A DNA stretch of 64,000 nucleotides from Tachypleus tridentatus (GCF_004210375.1 NC_134834.1:18903027-18967026); one strand, 5' to 3'. Positions 12,930-25,680 are shown, numbered from the stretch's first letter. Made by a program: numbers and translations. The notes: generated by a model from the letters alone, not told the origin.

Positions 12930-13470
12930 TTGGCGGTAACCATCCAGTTTACAAGAAACCAGTCCAGAGATTGTCATTATTTCCCGACAGAACAGTAACC
13001 ACCCAGTCTACAAGAACCCATTCCAAAGATTGTTATTATTTCCAAATAGAACAGTAACCACCCAGTCTACAAGAACACAGTCAGGAGGTTGTCATTATTT
13101 CCCGACAGAACAGTAACCACCCAGTCTACAAGAACCCAGTCCGAAGGTTAACATTATTTCCCAACAGAACAGGAACCACCCAGTCTACAAGAAGCCAGTC
13201 CGAAGGTTGTCATTATTTCCCGACAGAACAGTAACCACCCAGTATACAAGAACCCAGTCCGAAGGTTGTCATTATTTCCCAACAGAACAGGAACCACCCA
13301 GTCTACAAGAAGCCAGTCCGAAGGTTGTCATTATTTCCCGACAGAACAGTAACAAGCCACTCTACAAGAACCCAGTCCGAGGGTTGTCATTATTTCCCGA
13401 CAGAACAGTAACCATCCAGTATGCACAAACCCAGTCCAGAGGTTGTTCATTATTTCCTGACGGAACATCA
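12930..13470. repeat. 59-bp minisatellite
   Basis: About nine copies of a 59-bp unit containing GTCATTATTTCCCGACAGAA, CAGTAACCACCCAGTCTACA and AGAACCCAGTCCGAAGGTT. Edge copies are more diverged than the centre. A 101-codon open frame across part of it is only the translated repeat. Confidence 0.93.
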
Positions 13471-13657
13471 TACACAAATCAGGTATTTCATAAAACTAAA
13501 CTTTTCAAATAGAACAGTACTGCTGTTTACAGAATCATGTCAATGATAGACATAACAAAGTAAAAGAACAAGAGATTTACCTTGAAAATACAATAAAAAA
13601 AGTTTAAGGTTCGAGATTTAAGAAAAGAAAGAATAACACCACGTGTCAAACTTTAAC

Positions 13658-13860
13658 CTTGTTCGGTAACCTTTCTTGTGATAGCATGTTCATTCAAGCT
13701 ACTTGTCTTGTTTGGTAAACTTTCTTGTTATAGCATGTTTATTCAAGCTTCTTGTCTTGTTTGGTAACCTTTCTTGAGATAGCATGTTCATTCAAGCTAC
13801 TTGTCTTGTTAGGTAACCTTTCTTGAGATAGTACTGTCATTCAAGATACTTGTTTTGTTT
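13658..13860. repeat. 49-bp repeat, four copies
   Basis: Four copies of a 49-bp unit containing GGTAACCTTTCTTGTGATAG and CATGTTCATTCAAGCTACTT. The last copy is truncated and merges directly into the 34-bp array at 13861. Confidence 0.88.
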
Positions 13861-16800
13861 ACAGACAGTTCACGTGTATAATATACTAATTATTACAGAC
13901 AGTTGACGTGTATAATATACTAATTATTACAGGCAGTTCACCTGTATATCATACTAATTATTACAGACAGTTCACCTGTATACCATACTAATTATTACAG
14001 ACAGTTCACGTGTATATCATACTAATTATTACAGACAGTTCACGTGTATATCATACTAATTATTACAGACAGTTCACGTGTATATCATACTAATTATTAC
14101 AGACAGTTCACGTGTATATCATACTAAGTATTACAGACAGTTCACGTGAATATCATACTAATTATTACAGACAGTTCACGTGTATATAATACTAATTATT
14201 ACAGACAGTTCACGTGTATATCATACTAACTATTACAGACAGTTCACGTGTATATCATACTAATTATTACAGACAGTTCACGTGTATATCATACTAATTA
14301 TTACAGACAGTTCACGTGAATATCATACTAATTATTACAGACAGTTCACGTGTATATCATACTAATTATTACAGACAGTTCACGTGTATATCATACTAAT
14401 TATTACAGACAGTTCACGTGTATAACATACTAATTATTACAGACAGTTCACGTGTATATCATACTAATTATTACAGACAGTTCACGTGTATATCATACTA
14501 ATTATTACAGACAGTTCACGTGAATATCATACTAATTATTACAGACAGTTCACGTCTATATCATACTAACTATTACAGACAGTTCACGTGTATATAATAC
14601 TAATTATTACAGACAGTTCACGTGTATATAATACTAATTATTACAGACAGTTCACTTGTATATAATACTAATTATTACAGACAGTTCACGTGTATATCAT
14701 ACTAATTATTACAGACAGTTCACGTGTATATAATACTAATTATTACAAACAGTTCAGGTGTATATAATACTAATTATTACAGACAGTTCACGTGTATATA
14801 ATACTAATTACTACAGACAGTTCATGTGTATATAATACTAATTATTACAGACAGTTCACGTGTATATAATACTAATTATTACAGACAGTTCACGTGTATA
14901 TCATACTAACTATTACAGACAGTTCACGTGTATATAATACTAATTATTACAGACAGTTCACGTGTATATCATACTAATTATTACAGACAGTTCACGTGTA
15001 TATAATACTAATTATTACAGACAGTTCACCTGTATATAATACTAATTATTACAGACAGTTCACGTGTATATCATACTAATTATTACAGACAGTTCACGTG
15101 TATAACATATTAATTATTACAGACAGTTCACCTGTATATCATACTAATTATTACAGACAGTTCACGTGTATATCATACTAATTATTACAGACAGTTCACC
15201 TGTATATAATACTAATTATTACAGACAGTTCACGTGTATATCATACTAATTATTACAGACAGTTCACGTCTATATAATACTAATTATTACAGACAGTTCA
15301 CGTGTATATCATACTAACTATTTCAGACAGTTCACGTGTATATAATACTAATTATTACAGACAGTTCACGTGTATATCATACTAATTATTACAGACAGTT
15401 CACGTGTATATCATACTAATTATTACAGACAGTTCACGTGTATAACATATTAATTATTACAGACAGTTCACCTGTATATCATACTAATTATTACAGACAG
15501 TTGACGTGTATATCATACTAATTATTACAGACAGTTCACGTGTATATAATACTAATTATTACAGACAGTTCACGTGTATATCATACTAACTATTTCAGAC
15601 AGTTCACGTGTATATAATACTAATTATTACAGACAGTTCACGTGTATATCATACTAATTATTACAGACAGTTCACGTGTATATAATACTAATTATTACAG
15701 ACAGTTCACCTGTATATAATACTAATTATTACAGACAGTTCACGTGTATATAATACTAATTATTACAGACAGTTCACGTGTATATAATACTAATTATTAC
15801 AGACAGTTCACGTGTATATAATACTAATTATTACAGACAGTTCACGTGTATATAATACTAATTATTACAGACAGTTCACGTGTATATAATACTAATTATT
15901 ACAGACAGTTCACGTGTATATAATACTAATTATTACAGACAGTTCACGTGTATATCATACTAATTATTACAGACAGTTCACGTGTATATCATACTAATTA
16001 TTACAGACAGTTCACGTGTATATAATACTAAGTATTACAGACAGTTCACGTGTATATCATACTAATTATTACAGACAGTTCACGTGTAAATCATACTAAT
16101 TATTACAGACAGTTCACCTGTATATAATACTAATTATTACAGACAGTTCACGTGTATATAATACTAATTATTACAGACAGTTCACGTGTATATAATACTA
16201 ATTATTACAGACAGTTCACGTGTATAACATACTAATTATTACAGACAGTTCACGTGTATATAATACTAATTATTACAGACAGTTCACGTGTATATCATAC
16301 TAATTATTACAGACAGTTCACATGTATATCATACTAATTATTACAGACAGTTCACGTGTATATAATACTAATTATTACAGACAGTTCACGTGTATATCAT
16401 ACTAATTATTACAGACAGTTCACGTGTATATCATACTAATTATTACAGACAGTTCACCTGTATATAATACTAATTATTACAGACAGTTCACGTGTATATA
16501 ATACTAATTATTACAGACAGTTCACGTGTATATAATACTAATTATTACAGACAGTTCACGTGTATAACATACCAATTATTACAGACAGTTCACGTGTATA
16601 TAATACTAATTATTACAGACAGTTCACGTGTATATCATACTAATTATTACAGACAGTTCACGTGTATATCATACTAATTATTACAGACAGTTCACGTGTA
16701 TATCATACTAATTATTACAGACAGTTCACGTGTATATAATACTAATTATTACAGACAGTTCACGTGTATATCATACTAATTATTACAGACAGTTCACGTG

Positions 16801-18288
16801 TATATCATACTAATTATTACAGACAGTTCACGTGTATATAATACTAATTATTACAGACAGTTCACCTGTATATCATACTAATTATTACAGACAGTTCACG
16901 TGTATATCATACTAATTATTACAGACAGTTCACGTGTATATCATACTAATTATTACAGACAGTTCACGTGTATATAATACTAATTATTACAGACAGTTCA
17001 CCTGTATATCATACTAATTATTACAGACAGTTCACGTGTATATCATACTAATTATTACAGACAGTTCACCTGTATATAATACTAATTATTACAGACAGTT
17101 CACGTGTATATAATACTAATTATTACAGACAGTTCACGTGTATATAATACTAATTATTACAGACAGTTCACGTGTATAACATACTAATTATTACAGACAG
17201 TTCACGTGTATATAATACTAATTATTACAGACAGTTCACGTGTATATCATACTAATTATTACAGACAGTTCACCTGTATATCATACTAATTATTACAGAC
17301 AGTTGACGTGTATATCATACTAATTATTACAGACAGTTCACGTGTATATAATACTAATTATTACAGACAGTTCACGTGTATATCATACTAACTATTTCAG
17401 ACAGTTCACGTGTATATCATACTAATTATTACAGACAGTTCACGTGTATATAATACTAATTATTACAGACAGTTCACGTGTATAACATGCTAATTATTAC
17501 AGAGAGTTCACGTGTATAACATACTAATTATTACAGAGAGTTAACGTGTATATCATACTAATAATTACAGAGAGTTCACGTGTATATCATACTAATTATT
17601 ACAGACAGTTGACGTGTATATAATACTAATTATTACAGACAGTTCACGTGTATATAATACTAATTATTACAGACAGTTCACGTGTATATAATACTAATTA
17701 TTACAGACAGTTCACGTGTATATCATACTAATTATTACAGACAGTTCACCTGTATATCATACTAATTATTACAGACAGTTGACGTGTATATCATACTAAT
17801 TATTACAGACAGTTCACGTGTATATAATACTAATTATTACAGACAGTTCACGTGTATATCATACTAACTATTTCAGACAGTTCACGTGTATATCATACTA
17901 ATTATTACAGACAGTTCACGTGTATATCATACTAATTATTACAGACAGTTCACGTGTATAACATACTAATTATTACAGAGAGTTCACGTGTATAACATAC
18001 TAATTATTACAGAGAGTTAACGTGTATATCATACTAATAATTACAGAGAGTTCACGTGTATATCATACTAATTATTACAGACAGTTCACGTGTATATAAT
18101 ACTAATTATTACAGACAGTTCACGTGTATATAATACTAATTATTACAGACAGTTCACGTGTATATAATACTAATTATTACAGACAGTTCACGTGTATAAC
18201 ATACTAATTATTACAGACAGTTCACGTGTATAACATACTAATTATTACAGACAGTTCACGTGTATAACATACTAATTATTACAGACAG
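13861..18288. repeat. 34-bp E-box minisatellite
   Basis: About 130 uninterrupted copies of a 34-bp unit, ACAGACAGTTCACGTGTATA followed by TCATACTAATTATT (TCATAC alternates with TAATAC and ACATAC). Most units carry the palindrome CACGTG. Variants CACCTG, GACGTG, CACGTC and CATGTG are scattered. Length is almost perfectly regular, with very few indels, unlike the arrays further right. Blocks of units are duplicated at multiples of 34 bp (see findings). Confidence 0.98.
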
Positions 18289-20151
18289 GTGTGAATATTT
18301 ATAATTAAACAATATTACTAGTGCATTATGTTACTTGACAGTCTTATGATATGACACAGATGTTTGGACGGATATGTTACTGACTCCAAACCATATTCAA
18401 CGTTACACATCATCGGCACACACTAATAATACATGTTGAACCGTGCGCACATCTAAACATTAATTACAAACGAAACGTTCCACATAAAGTCAAAACATTG
18501 AGTATAACGTCTCCCAAAAGCATCTATCTTGATGATTAAAAACACCAAACTCAAACTGATACGTTTAGAAACAAGCGGACAGGAAGGTGTTGTGGGTTAA
18601 TGAAGCACCCATGGATAGCTTTGAATGTATGTTTCCCGCTTTCATGAGACTACCTTTGAAAGTAATCTATTTCACGCTGTTCCTTCTCTCTGTGTTCCAT
18701 AAAGAATATAAAGTACGTCCACATTAATAACAGGAGATTCGGCAGGATATATCACGAAGTATTAGTAAATTTAGCTAAACTGACTTATTTTCAGTGAAGA
18801 AATAATCAGACTCGACACAGTGTGTAACAGAATTATCTTTAATTTAATTTGATAGAATATTCTTTATTAAAATCAATGAAGATAAAAGTGTGTATACTTA
18901 CTTCTCTGACAAATTGTTTTTGCTGACTTCGTGAGTTAATCAACTTGCTTTCTTCCTTGATGTTCTTTCACTTGACATCCCGTGTTGTGCTGTTTAAATT
19001 TCTATGGAAGTTGGCACATAATTTGTAACTCAATTTTTGAGCTTCTAGGATTATAATGGTAAAATGTGTTTCGTTTCCTATGGTAGACACAACGTAAACA
19101 GTTTGTTATGCTGTTTCTTATAGCGCACTGATAACCACAGAGTGCAGAACTTTTTTTCTCGGCAAGAGACTACAAACGTAAATCCTGTGATTCGTACCTT
19201 TCCCCTCTGTGTGTTAATATGACCTATCGTGTGTCTTTCCTTGTTACACTTACAGCCTGCACTTACATGCTTCAAAATCGTATTTTATAATGTAAGTTCA
19301 GTTTTACAAGAAATGGCTAAAATGATACAATGTGATTAATGCGAAGCTGCTTTGTTTTGTTGCGCGTGCAAAACATCAACTGTCGTTTGAGCCAAAGCAG
19401 AATGTCATGTTTTACCTCAAAGATTAATAGACGTATTTTAAAGTGTTGAAGACCAGACCTGTTTAAAAACACCGAGAAAAAGGCCTATACATAATCGAGG
19501 TCACACTCAGTTTGTCTTCAGTAAAGCACATTATAACCGAGAATGTTTTTATCACATAAAATCCACAATTATAGTAAAACCTCCAAAAATTATATTTTGA
19601 TAACTTTCGAAGATTCTGCAAATAAGTACATATGCATGTGCTTGTTGTTATTCGCCGTGCAACGCTTTTCAGCCTACAGTTTTAAGTGTGTGTTCGCATT
19701 AAATTAATATACACGAATATAAGTTACATATATTGTCGGGTTGTGACGTTTCATTCTTAGAACCAATCAAGATCTTACATATGATTGACCAGTTGTCTGT
19801 CTGTGAGAGTTACATTAAGAATTAAACAAACGATTATAATAGTTACTCTTACCATATTAAATACCAATCATCAGAAAATAATTGATTAATTAATTAGTTC
19901 CAAAAATGGTGCATTAAAGCCCGGTATAAATGAATAAATGTATTATAATACATGTCATGTTTGAGATCCATATATGTACAAAGACTTCTAAGTAAGTGTA
20001 TATCCGTACAGTTTTTCTTTTTCACAGCCTCACTGCGGATATCTTCTGTTATATATATGTATATATAATAGGATTGACGTTAACTTGGACTATTAACATA
20101 AAGAGACTTACATTTTGTATGCATTGGGAATTTCTAAATTAAAACCAAATA
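18289..20151. other. unique sequence without recognisable gene
   Basis: About 1.9 kb of AT-rich single-copy DNA. The only notable open frame (19078-19275, minus, 65 codons) shows no motif. No SINE or array is seen. Confidence 0.55.
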
Positions 20152-20424
20152 AAAATATATATGTAAAAACGGCTGGTATGGATAGAGAAAGCACCATGTA
20201 GAGGAGCGAACAACGTTTCGACTTTCTTGGTCATCGTCAGGTTTACAAAGCACGCCCTCTACATTCCTACACTCAGTTACACAGTCCCCTTCAAATATGC
20301 GGTCAGCTATCGGTCTTTCTTTCTTTGTGAACCTGACGATGACCGAAGAAGGTCGAAACGTTGTTCGCTCCTCTACATGGTGTTTTCTCTATCCATACCA
20401 GCTGTTTTTAAATATATATGTTTC
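20152..20424. mobile_element. foldback / MITE-like element with ~97-bp terminal inverted repeats
   Basis: The left arm (about 20152-20250) and right arm (about 20323-20424) are reverse complements with about 90% identity. The outer ends carry TATATAT and A/G-rich AAAACRGCTGGTATGGATAG. The inner ends carry AACCTGACGATGACC and GTCGAAACGTTGTTCGC. The 72-bp loop has no coding potential. This is the layout of a non-autonomous inverted-repeat element. No clear target-site duplication can be assigned because the flanks are AT-rich. Confidence 0.85.
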
Positions 20425-21179
20425 TCTACAAGTGGATTTTCTCGTCATCACTGAAAACCAGATAAATTAAAATTAGCTTTTTCTAGGATTAACGAAATCC
20501 ACAAAAACAACAAACAACGTCCAGTAAATGTTACTTTCAATAATTTATTTACAAAGTGAAACCATACAAATTACTTTAATTGCTAATCGCACAACACGTT
20601 TATGTCATTGGGTCACTCAGATACTATATATATTCATGTTTCTGTGTAATTTGAAACACGGTGGAAAACATTGGCAGGCATCAAATAAGATTAAAGTCAC
20701 TAATTAAAAATTAGAAAATGGAAGTCGTTGGATAGCAGAGGTATCATCAGATGTAGGACTCATTTCAACAGTAAGGTTTACCTCTATTGTTTGAAATGAA
20801 ATAAACCATAAAATGAAAGTAAAACTTTCTTTATAAATTTTAAGAGTTGATAAAACTATCAAACATTTGGTTATAAACAAATATACATACATGACAAACA
20901 CATATAATATTTCTGTGTGTGTGTGTGTGTATATACAATACCAACAATATATTCTACAACGAAATGTGTGATACACAGTATTTTTCAACTCAACGTTTAC
21001 GTGAGTTGTAACATAATTAACTGTAGTTGAACAGACAAACGAAAAATACACTCATTAAAGACGCTGAGACACACAATGTTACGCAGGTAATTTTTTTTTT
21101 TTCAAATTGACTCTCTCTCGTTAACCCTAAAATAAGGGTTAGCTAACATGTTAGCTCGGTCTGAAATGTTTTACATTGT
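20425..21179. other. unique AT-rich sequence
   Basis: Contains a (GT)n microsatellite near 20917-20930. The 115-codon minus frame at 20704-21051 is low-complexity and rich in Thr, Tyr and Val across the microsatellite. I do not accept it as a gene. Confidence 0.5.
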
Positions 21180-21290
21180 TCCCAAGTGGGTCAGCGGCAA
21201 GTTTACAATGCTAAAATCAGGGGTTCGATTCCCCGTAGTGGACATAGTGCAGATAACCCATTGCTTAGTTGTGCACAACAAAGAAATAAG
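21180..21290 (+). mobile_element. SINE family 2
   Basis: A tRNA-like head on the plus strand: AAGTGGGTCAGCGGCAAG (A-box region), then GGGGTTCGATTCCCC (a perfect B box in a T-arm stem). The family body follows, with GTGCAGATAACCCATTG and TAGTTGTGCACAAC. The A-rich tail is short. Confidence 0.85.
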
Positions 21291-22592
21291 TAAAAGAAGT
21301 ACTTGTTTAATATGTGTGGTTTTATATTATTATATCGATATGTTTATGCTTCATTGTTGCATACAGTTTAATATGTGTAAACGATACATTTAAGGTGTTT
21401 TTTTTTACATTACAGCTGAAGTTAACATAATTCTTTAATAGGCAACAAGTATATACAGATAAACAATAATACAAACTTGTAATTCAAACTTTACAAAATT
21501 TCCCCTTGAGCAAAATGGATCGGTATAAACTTCTATGATTTCTTACTAAAACTGACGGAAGGAAAGGCTAAAGGTTTACAGTGCAATTCTATGAAGTTGT
21601 GATAGATTGACTAATCTTCATTACAGCGCTGATCTTATTTTACTTTTCTCCCTTTCACACAGTACCCCCAGTCTACAAAAGCGATCCATTACCCCTCCCC
21701 CACATACACGCACACAAACACATTTTAAACCAAATTTTGTTTTAATGATCAAAAGAGGCTTAGAACGAGCGAGTTGTTTCTAGCTGTAGTGGCTTATCAA
21801 TATTTAAATTTGGATTTTTTTTACTTTGATTAAGAATTCTGAAGCAACAATGGTAATACTAATTTTCTGTTCAGCCTGTTCCCTTTACTTAAAGGTTTGG
21901 CTGGTTTGCTGATTAGATGGATTTCTTGCTAGACGAGACTATTCAGTTCCGAATTTCATAAAATCCGATATAGCAAGGATCTTATTTACATCCCAAACTT
22001 TCATTTAAAGATAAGTACAAAATAATAGGAACAATGATTTTTCTAGTGACGTGATATTCCTAACGTTCGTAAACCAAAGCTTCCTAAACTGAGGTTCGCG
22101 AGAATGGTTAAGAGAAATGGAAATAAGTAGCAGTTTTCTTTAATCCTAAATATATCGATTGGGTCCAATTACATTTCAAATAAATAAACAGAATGATCAA
22201 AAACTAAAACTAAAAATAACTTGTTTTTATTTTTAATTCTACTCATTTTACTTTGATTGTTTTGGTTGATTACGTACTGGGTCGATTGTACCCAATTTGT
22301 CAGAAGTGTTAAAAGTATATCTGCTAGTTCGATGGTTAAAACTTATTTGATACCGGACAAGACAATGTTTTCACTAATAACATTATTTTATGAATATGAC
22401 TTCACAGTGTTTTTTTATGCTTGAAATATTGCAATGAAAGAAGATATGTTAGAGTTATTATTAGTTATAGGTCCTCAGTCAAAGTCCCTCAGGTCTTATA
22501 ATGATTCAAAATAAAGAGTTTGGGAATCTCTGCCTTAAACGGCCCAAGCAATGAAGACCAATACATTTTACGTCTCTGAAATTGAAAGTTGT
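21291..22592. other. unique AT-rich sequence
   Basis: No supported gene or repeat was found in this stretch. Confidence 0.5.
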
Positions 22593-22600
22593 TTAGGCTT

Positions 22601-22866
22601 TTGTTTAATTTTGCGCAAAGCTACACGAGAGCTATCTGCACTAGCCGTCCCTAATTTAGTAGTGTAACACTAGAGGGAAAGGTAGCTAGTCATCACTGTC
22701 CACCGCTAACTCTTGGGCTACTCTTTTACCAACGAATAGTGGGATTGAACGACACATTATAAAGCCACCACGGCTGAAAGGGCGAACATGTTTGGTGTGA
22801 TGGGGATTCGAACCTGCGACCCTCGAATTACGAGTCCACCGCCTTAACCACTTGACCATGCCAGGC
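22601..22866 (-). mobile_element. tRNA-derived SINE, family 1
   Basis: Complete family-1 organisation on the minus strand, including the inverse B box GGGATTCGAACCTGCG near 22803. TTAGGCTT at 22593-22600 and 22867-22874 forms a short target-site duplication. The tail is degenerate (TTTTGTTTAATTTT). Confidence 0.92.
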
Positions 22867-23059
22867 TTAGGCTTGAATGTAACCCTGGATTTGTATTTTT
22901 ACGTAGCAATTCCTAAAAAGCGAAGAGGGATCTTTTCAACCCTGAAAATCCCTGGTTTACTTAAACCAAAATACCTACCAACATCAAACAGCTCTAGTGT
23001 CTGTGTGGACTGTTTACTCTAAAGAAAAGGTTTACTTAGTCGCGAATTTCTTTCCCCGT

Positions 23060-23136
23060 CCACCAGTGACTAAAAGATAAGCCTGATGACCTATAAGGCT
23101 AAAATTCAGGCTTCGATATTCGCAGTGGGCAAACAA
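23060..23136 (+). mobile_element. SINE family 2 fragment
   Basis: CACCAGTGACTAAAAGATAA, then a GACCTATAAGGCTAAAATTC anticodon-arm region and GGCTTCGATATTCGCAG follow the family-2 head order. The B box is mutated, and the body and tail are missing. Confidence 0.6.
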
Positions 23137-24232
23137 TAGACAGTCTATTATATAGGATTCTTGTTGACAACAAACAAAATTGTATTTACAATATAATTAA
23201 CAACGAATTATCCAAGTCGACTTCTACTTTCACAGTCCTATATATATAATAAATCAACCTTTCTCTTTACCACCATGAAATCAGCTAAGCCTATATTTTT
23301 TTTGGTTTGATGCCTAGATCTGTAATTATTTGTTACTAGGGCCAAGAAAACAAAAACGTCTTCATAGAACGGTTAATAAAGTTATGACAAATTGATCAAA
23401 TATTAAACTAGAATAAATCCAATTACTATATATTACTAATTTCATATTGGTAAATTGAGATTGATGTAACAAATTAGATATTTAAAGTATTGTAACATGC
23501 GATTTAAGTACTTTCAACTGTGTTTCAAAGATTTGTATTATAGATGGTTTCTTATAAAGTATAATAAAACTTAACTTTATATTATATCAAATGTACATTT
23601 TCTAGTAAGTTTTAGAGACTAATTCCAGCAAGTAAAATACGATTTAATTCCATGCTTTTAATTGTTTATAATTTAAAACAAATTATTTTATATTATATTT
23701 ATGCACTAGGAGGCGCTCGGATATATGTGACGTCAGCCATATTGGAAAGCACCCAAACAAGTTGACTTTGTAGTTAGCGTACCACATGTTTTTTGTTTTT
23801 TTAGTTTAAAGGAAATAGGCTCGCTATAAATATTTCAAAATATATTAATATTTAGTAAATCGTAATGGAAAATTTTTATTATGCAACAAGTCTAATAAAA
23901 AAAAAAAAGAGTAGGTTCTTATTCAATACCATAATAACATTCAGTAAAGTCGACACAGCGGCCATTACACTTTCTATATTTTTTTTTTTGGTATTCAGTA
24001 ACTGTGCATTTTAACACAGTTTATATGAATTGTAAATAGGTTTACATTTGAATTTTATTTTATGTTGTACAAGATATGCATAGACACGTAACTGGAGTGG
24101 TTTGATTCGCTTACAAGCTACAGTAATATTGGCACAGAACTCCCGAAGTGGTATTTCAAACACTTTAGTTGGCTATTACAAAAAAACAAACAAACTCAAA
24201 TATACCATCATATGTCCCGTTACATAAGTTAT
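23137..24232. other. AT-rich single-copy sequence
   Basis: No supported gene on either strand. It contains the short CRE-containing patch described separately (23728-23745). The right end would be the 3' flank or 3' UTR of the terminal exon at 24233-24502. Confidence 0.5.
23728..23745. promoter_or_regulatory. possible CRE plus YY1-like site
   Basis: A perfect palindromic TGACGTCA at 23728-23735 is followed directly by GCCATATTGG. Together with AGGCGCTCGG just upstream, this is a small GC-rich patch in AT-rich DNA. No transcript start can be tied to it, and it lies downstream of the candidate exon at 24233-24502, so promoter function is speculative. Confidence 0.2.
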
Positions 24233-24502
24233 TCAACTCTTTTCCTGAGTTCGAGAAAACATATTATGTACTTTGGCAAGACCACTACCCATGACACTCG
24301 TCGCATTGGATGCTGATGACATCACAGAAGGCCACACCGCGCGTGCAGGTGAAGCCTCTAGTTCGCTAGCGCCACTGAAACTCACGACATTACCCATGTT
24401 AATAGATGAACGTCTGGGCATGCGCGATCTTGCATAAGGTGACGGTTTAATGGTATTTGTATAGGGACAGACTTCAATAACAGGATCGTTGGTCCATAGC
24501 TT
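24233..24502 (-). CDS. terminal coding exon of an unidentified gene
   Basis: This 270-nt minus-strand exon follows a good acceptor (ATTATTTTCACAG) and stays open for 89 codons to a TGA at 24235-24233. It begins KLWTNDPVIEVCPYTN, then TIKPSPYARSRMPRR, and continues as a Ser/Ala/Met-rich tail ending in FSRTQEKS. GC content is clearly above the flanks. It starts in phase 0, matching the phase-0 donor of the exon at 34207-34294, so the two can be joined without a frameshift. The NDP-x-IEV-x-Y stretch looks like a folded-domain end. The tail looks disordered and basic, with possible phosphorylation sites (RRSS). I do not recognise the family. A start within this exon is unlikely because the acceptor and the conserved-looking residues precede the first Met. 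Confidence 0.55.
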   Translation of the reverse strand, partial: KLWTNDPVIEVCPYTNTIKPSPYARSRMPRRSSINMGNVVSFSGASELEASPARAVWPSVMSSASNATSVMGSGLAKVHNMFSRTQEKS

Positions 24503-25232
24503 CTGTGAAAATAATAAATTATTTTCAATTAGTAAACACCATAAGTGAAATAATTACAGTTTTTCCTAGATTACCACAGATCACAACACAGTATTATATT
24601 TTTAAACAGCTTTTGAGACTTATGGTATAGGCCATTAGAACCAGTAAAATGACTAATCCCCAGTTCTACCAAATTAAATAATCGTCTAATAGAGAAAATT
24701 AAAAATAACATTGCCCGAAACTGTTGTCTCTTTATCGTGAGGGTTTGGGTATTGTGAAAAGACACGAATTCCACGAGACGCCGAATCTACTCATAGGTTG
24801 ACAGCGACACCAGTGTCCTTAACACTGACATCACGTATTGTGACGTACTGATCAGAACAGTGTGAATAAATAAGCAGTAACTGTACTAAACAGACCGTTA
24901 TCGCCCGGTAAAATCACAGAATTAATTATTCCTATTATAATAACTAAGTGAGCAAAAGAAATCTGTGACGGTTTGTTTACATCCACGTGACTCGTTTATC
25001 GGATAACGTGAAGTAGTGATAAAGCTAAACACGAACGTGATAACAGGAAGTATTTATTACACGTACCGGAATACTCACAATTTCATTATCAGTAACATAG
25101 AGGTATATTACAAACAGAGTATTTGTAATTACAACAGAGATATGACATATAGTGCCTTGCAAAAGTGTTCACCACCCCCTGCAAAGTTTCCAAATTTTAT
25201 CGACGTCTGTAGTTGTAATCACGACAATAACT
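24503..25232. other. intron candidate sequence
   Basis: AT-rich sequence upstream (on the minus strand) of the terminal exon at 24233-24502. It would be the 3' end of the intron if that exon joins the one at 34207-34294. I see no further gene. Confidence 0.4.
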
Positions 25233-25498
25233 CCGGTATGGTCACGTGGTTAGGGCGCTTGACTGGTAATCTGAAGTTCGACGGTTCGAATCCTCGTCCC
25301 ATCAAACATGTTCGCCCTTTCAGCCGTGGGGACGTTATACTGTTCCGGTCAATCCCATTATTGGTTGGTAAAGGAGCACCCCAAGAGTTGGCAGTGGGTG
25401 GTGATTACTAGCTGCCTTATCTCTCGTCTTACACTGTTAAATTAGGGACGGCTAGTGCAGATAGCACTCTTGTAGCTTTGCGCGAAATCCAAAAAACC
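25233..25498 (+). mobile_element. tRNA-derived SINE, family 1, plus orientation
   Basis: The head has TATGGTCACGTGGTTAGG (A-box region) and GGTTCGAATCC, an exact B-box consensus. The body follows with AACATGTTCGCCCTTTCAGC, CCCAAGAGTTGGCAGTGG and AGGGACGGCTAGTGCAG. The tail is CCAAAAAACC. The intact promoter boxes make it one of the better-preserved copies here. Confidence 0.92.
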
Positions 25499-25565
25499 TA
25501 AGAACATAACAACAGCATTACGTAACATCACTGACCAGACATAATTAAATGGACATGTTTTTATT

Positions 25566-25680
25566 CCCCCCTAGCGGCACAACAATATGTCTGTGGATTT
25601 GCAACACTAAAAACTGGCTAGGGGGCAGAGCACAGATAGCCCATTGTGTAGCTTTGTGCTTAAGTTCAAACACAAAATAA
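25566..25680 (+). mobile_element. SINE family 2
   Basis: CCCTAGCGGCACAACAATAT, GGATTTGCAACACTAAAAAC, then CAGATAGCCCATTGTGTAGC and TTTGTGCTTAAGTTCAAACA. The T-arm/B-box segment between the anticodon region and the body is deleted. Confidence 0.7.

Noticed and set aside
1-18288. CRISPR array
   Set aside because: The repeats are contiguous with no unique spacers, and the window is eukaryotic.
20227-20454. 75-codon plus-strand frame
   Set aside because: It lies across the right inverted repeat of the foldback element.
23733-23745. CArG box (serum response element)
   Set aside because: CCATATTGG has five A/T bases between CC and GG, not the six the consensus requires.
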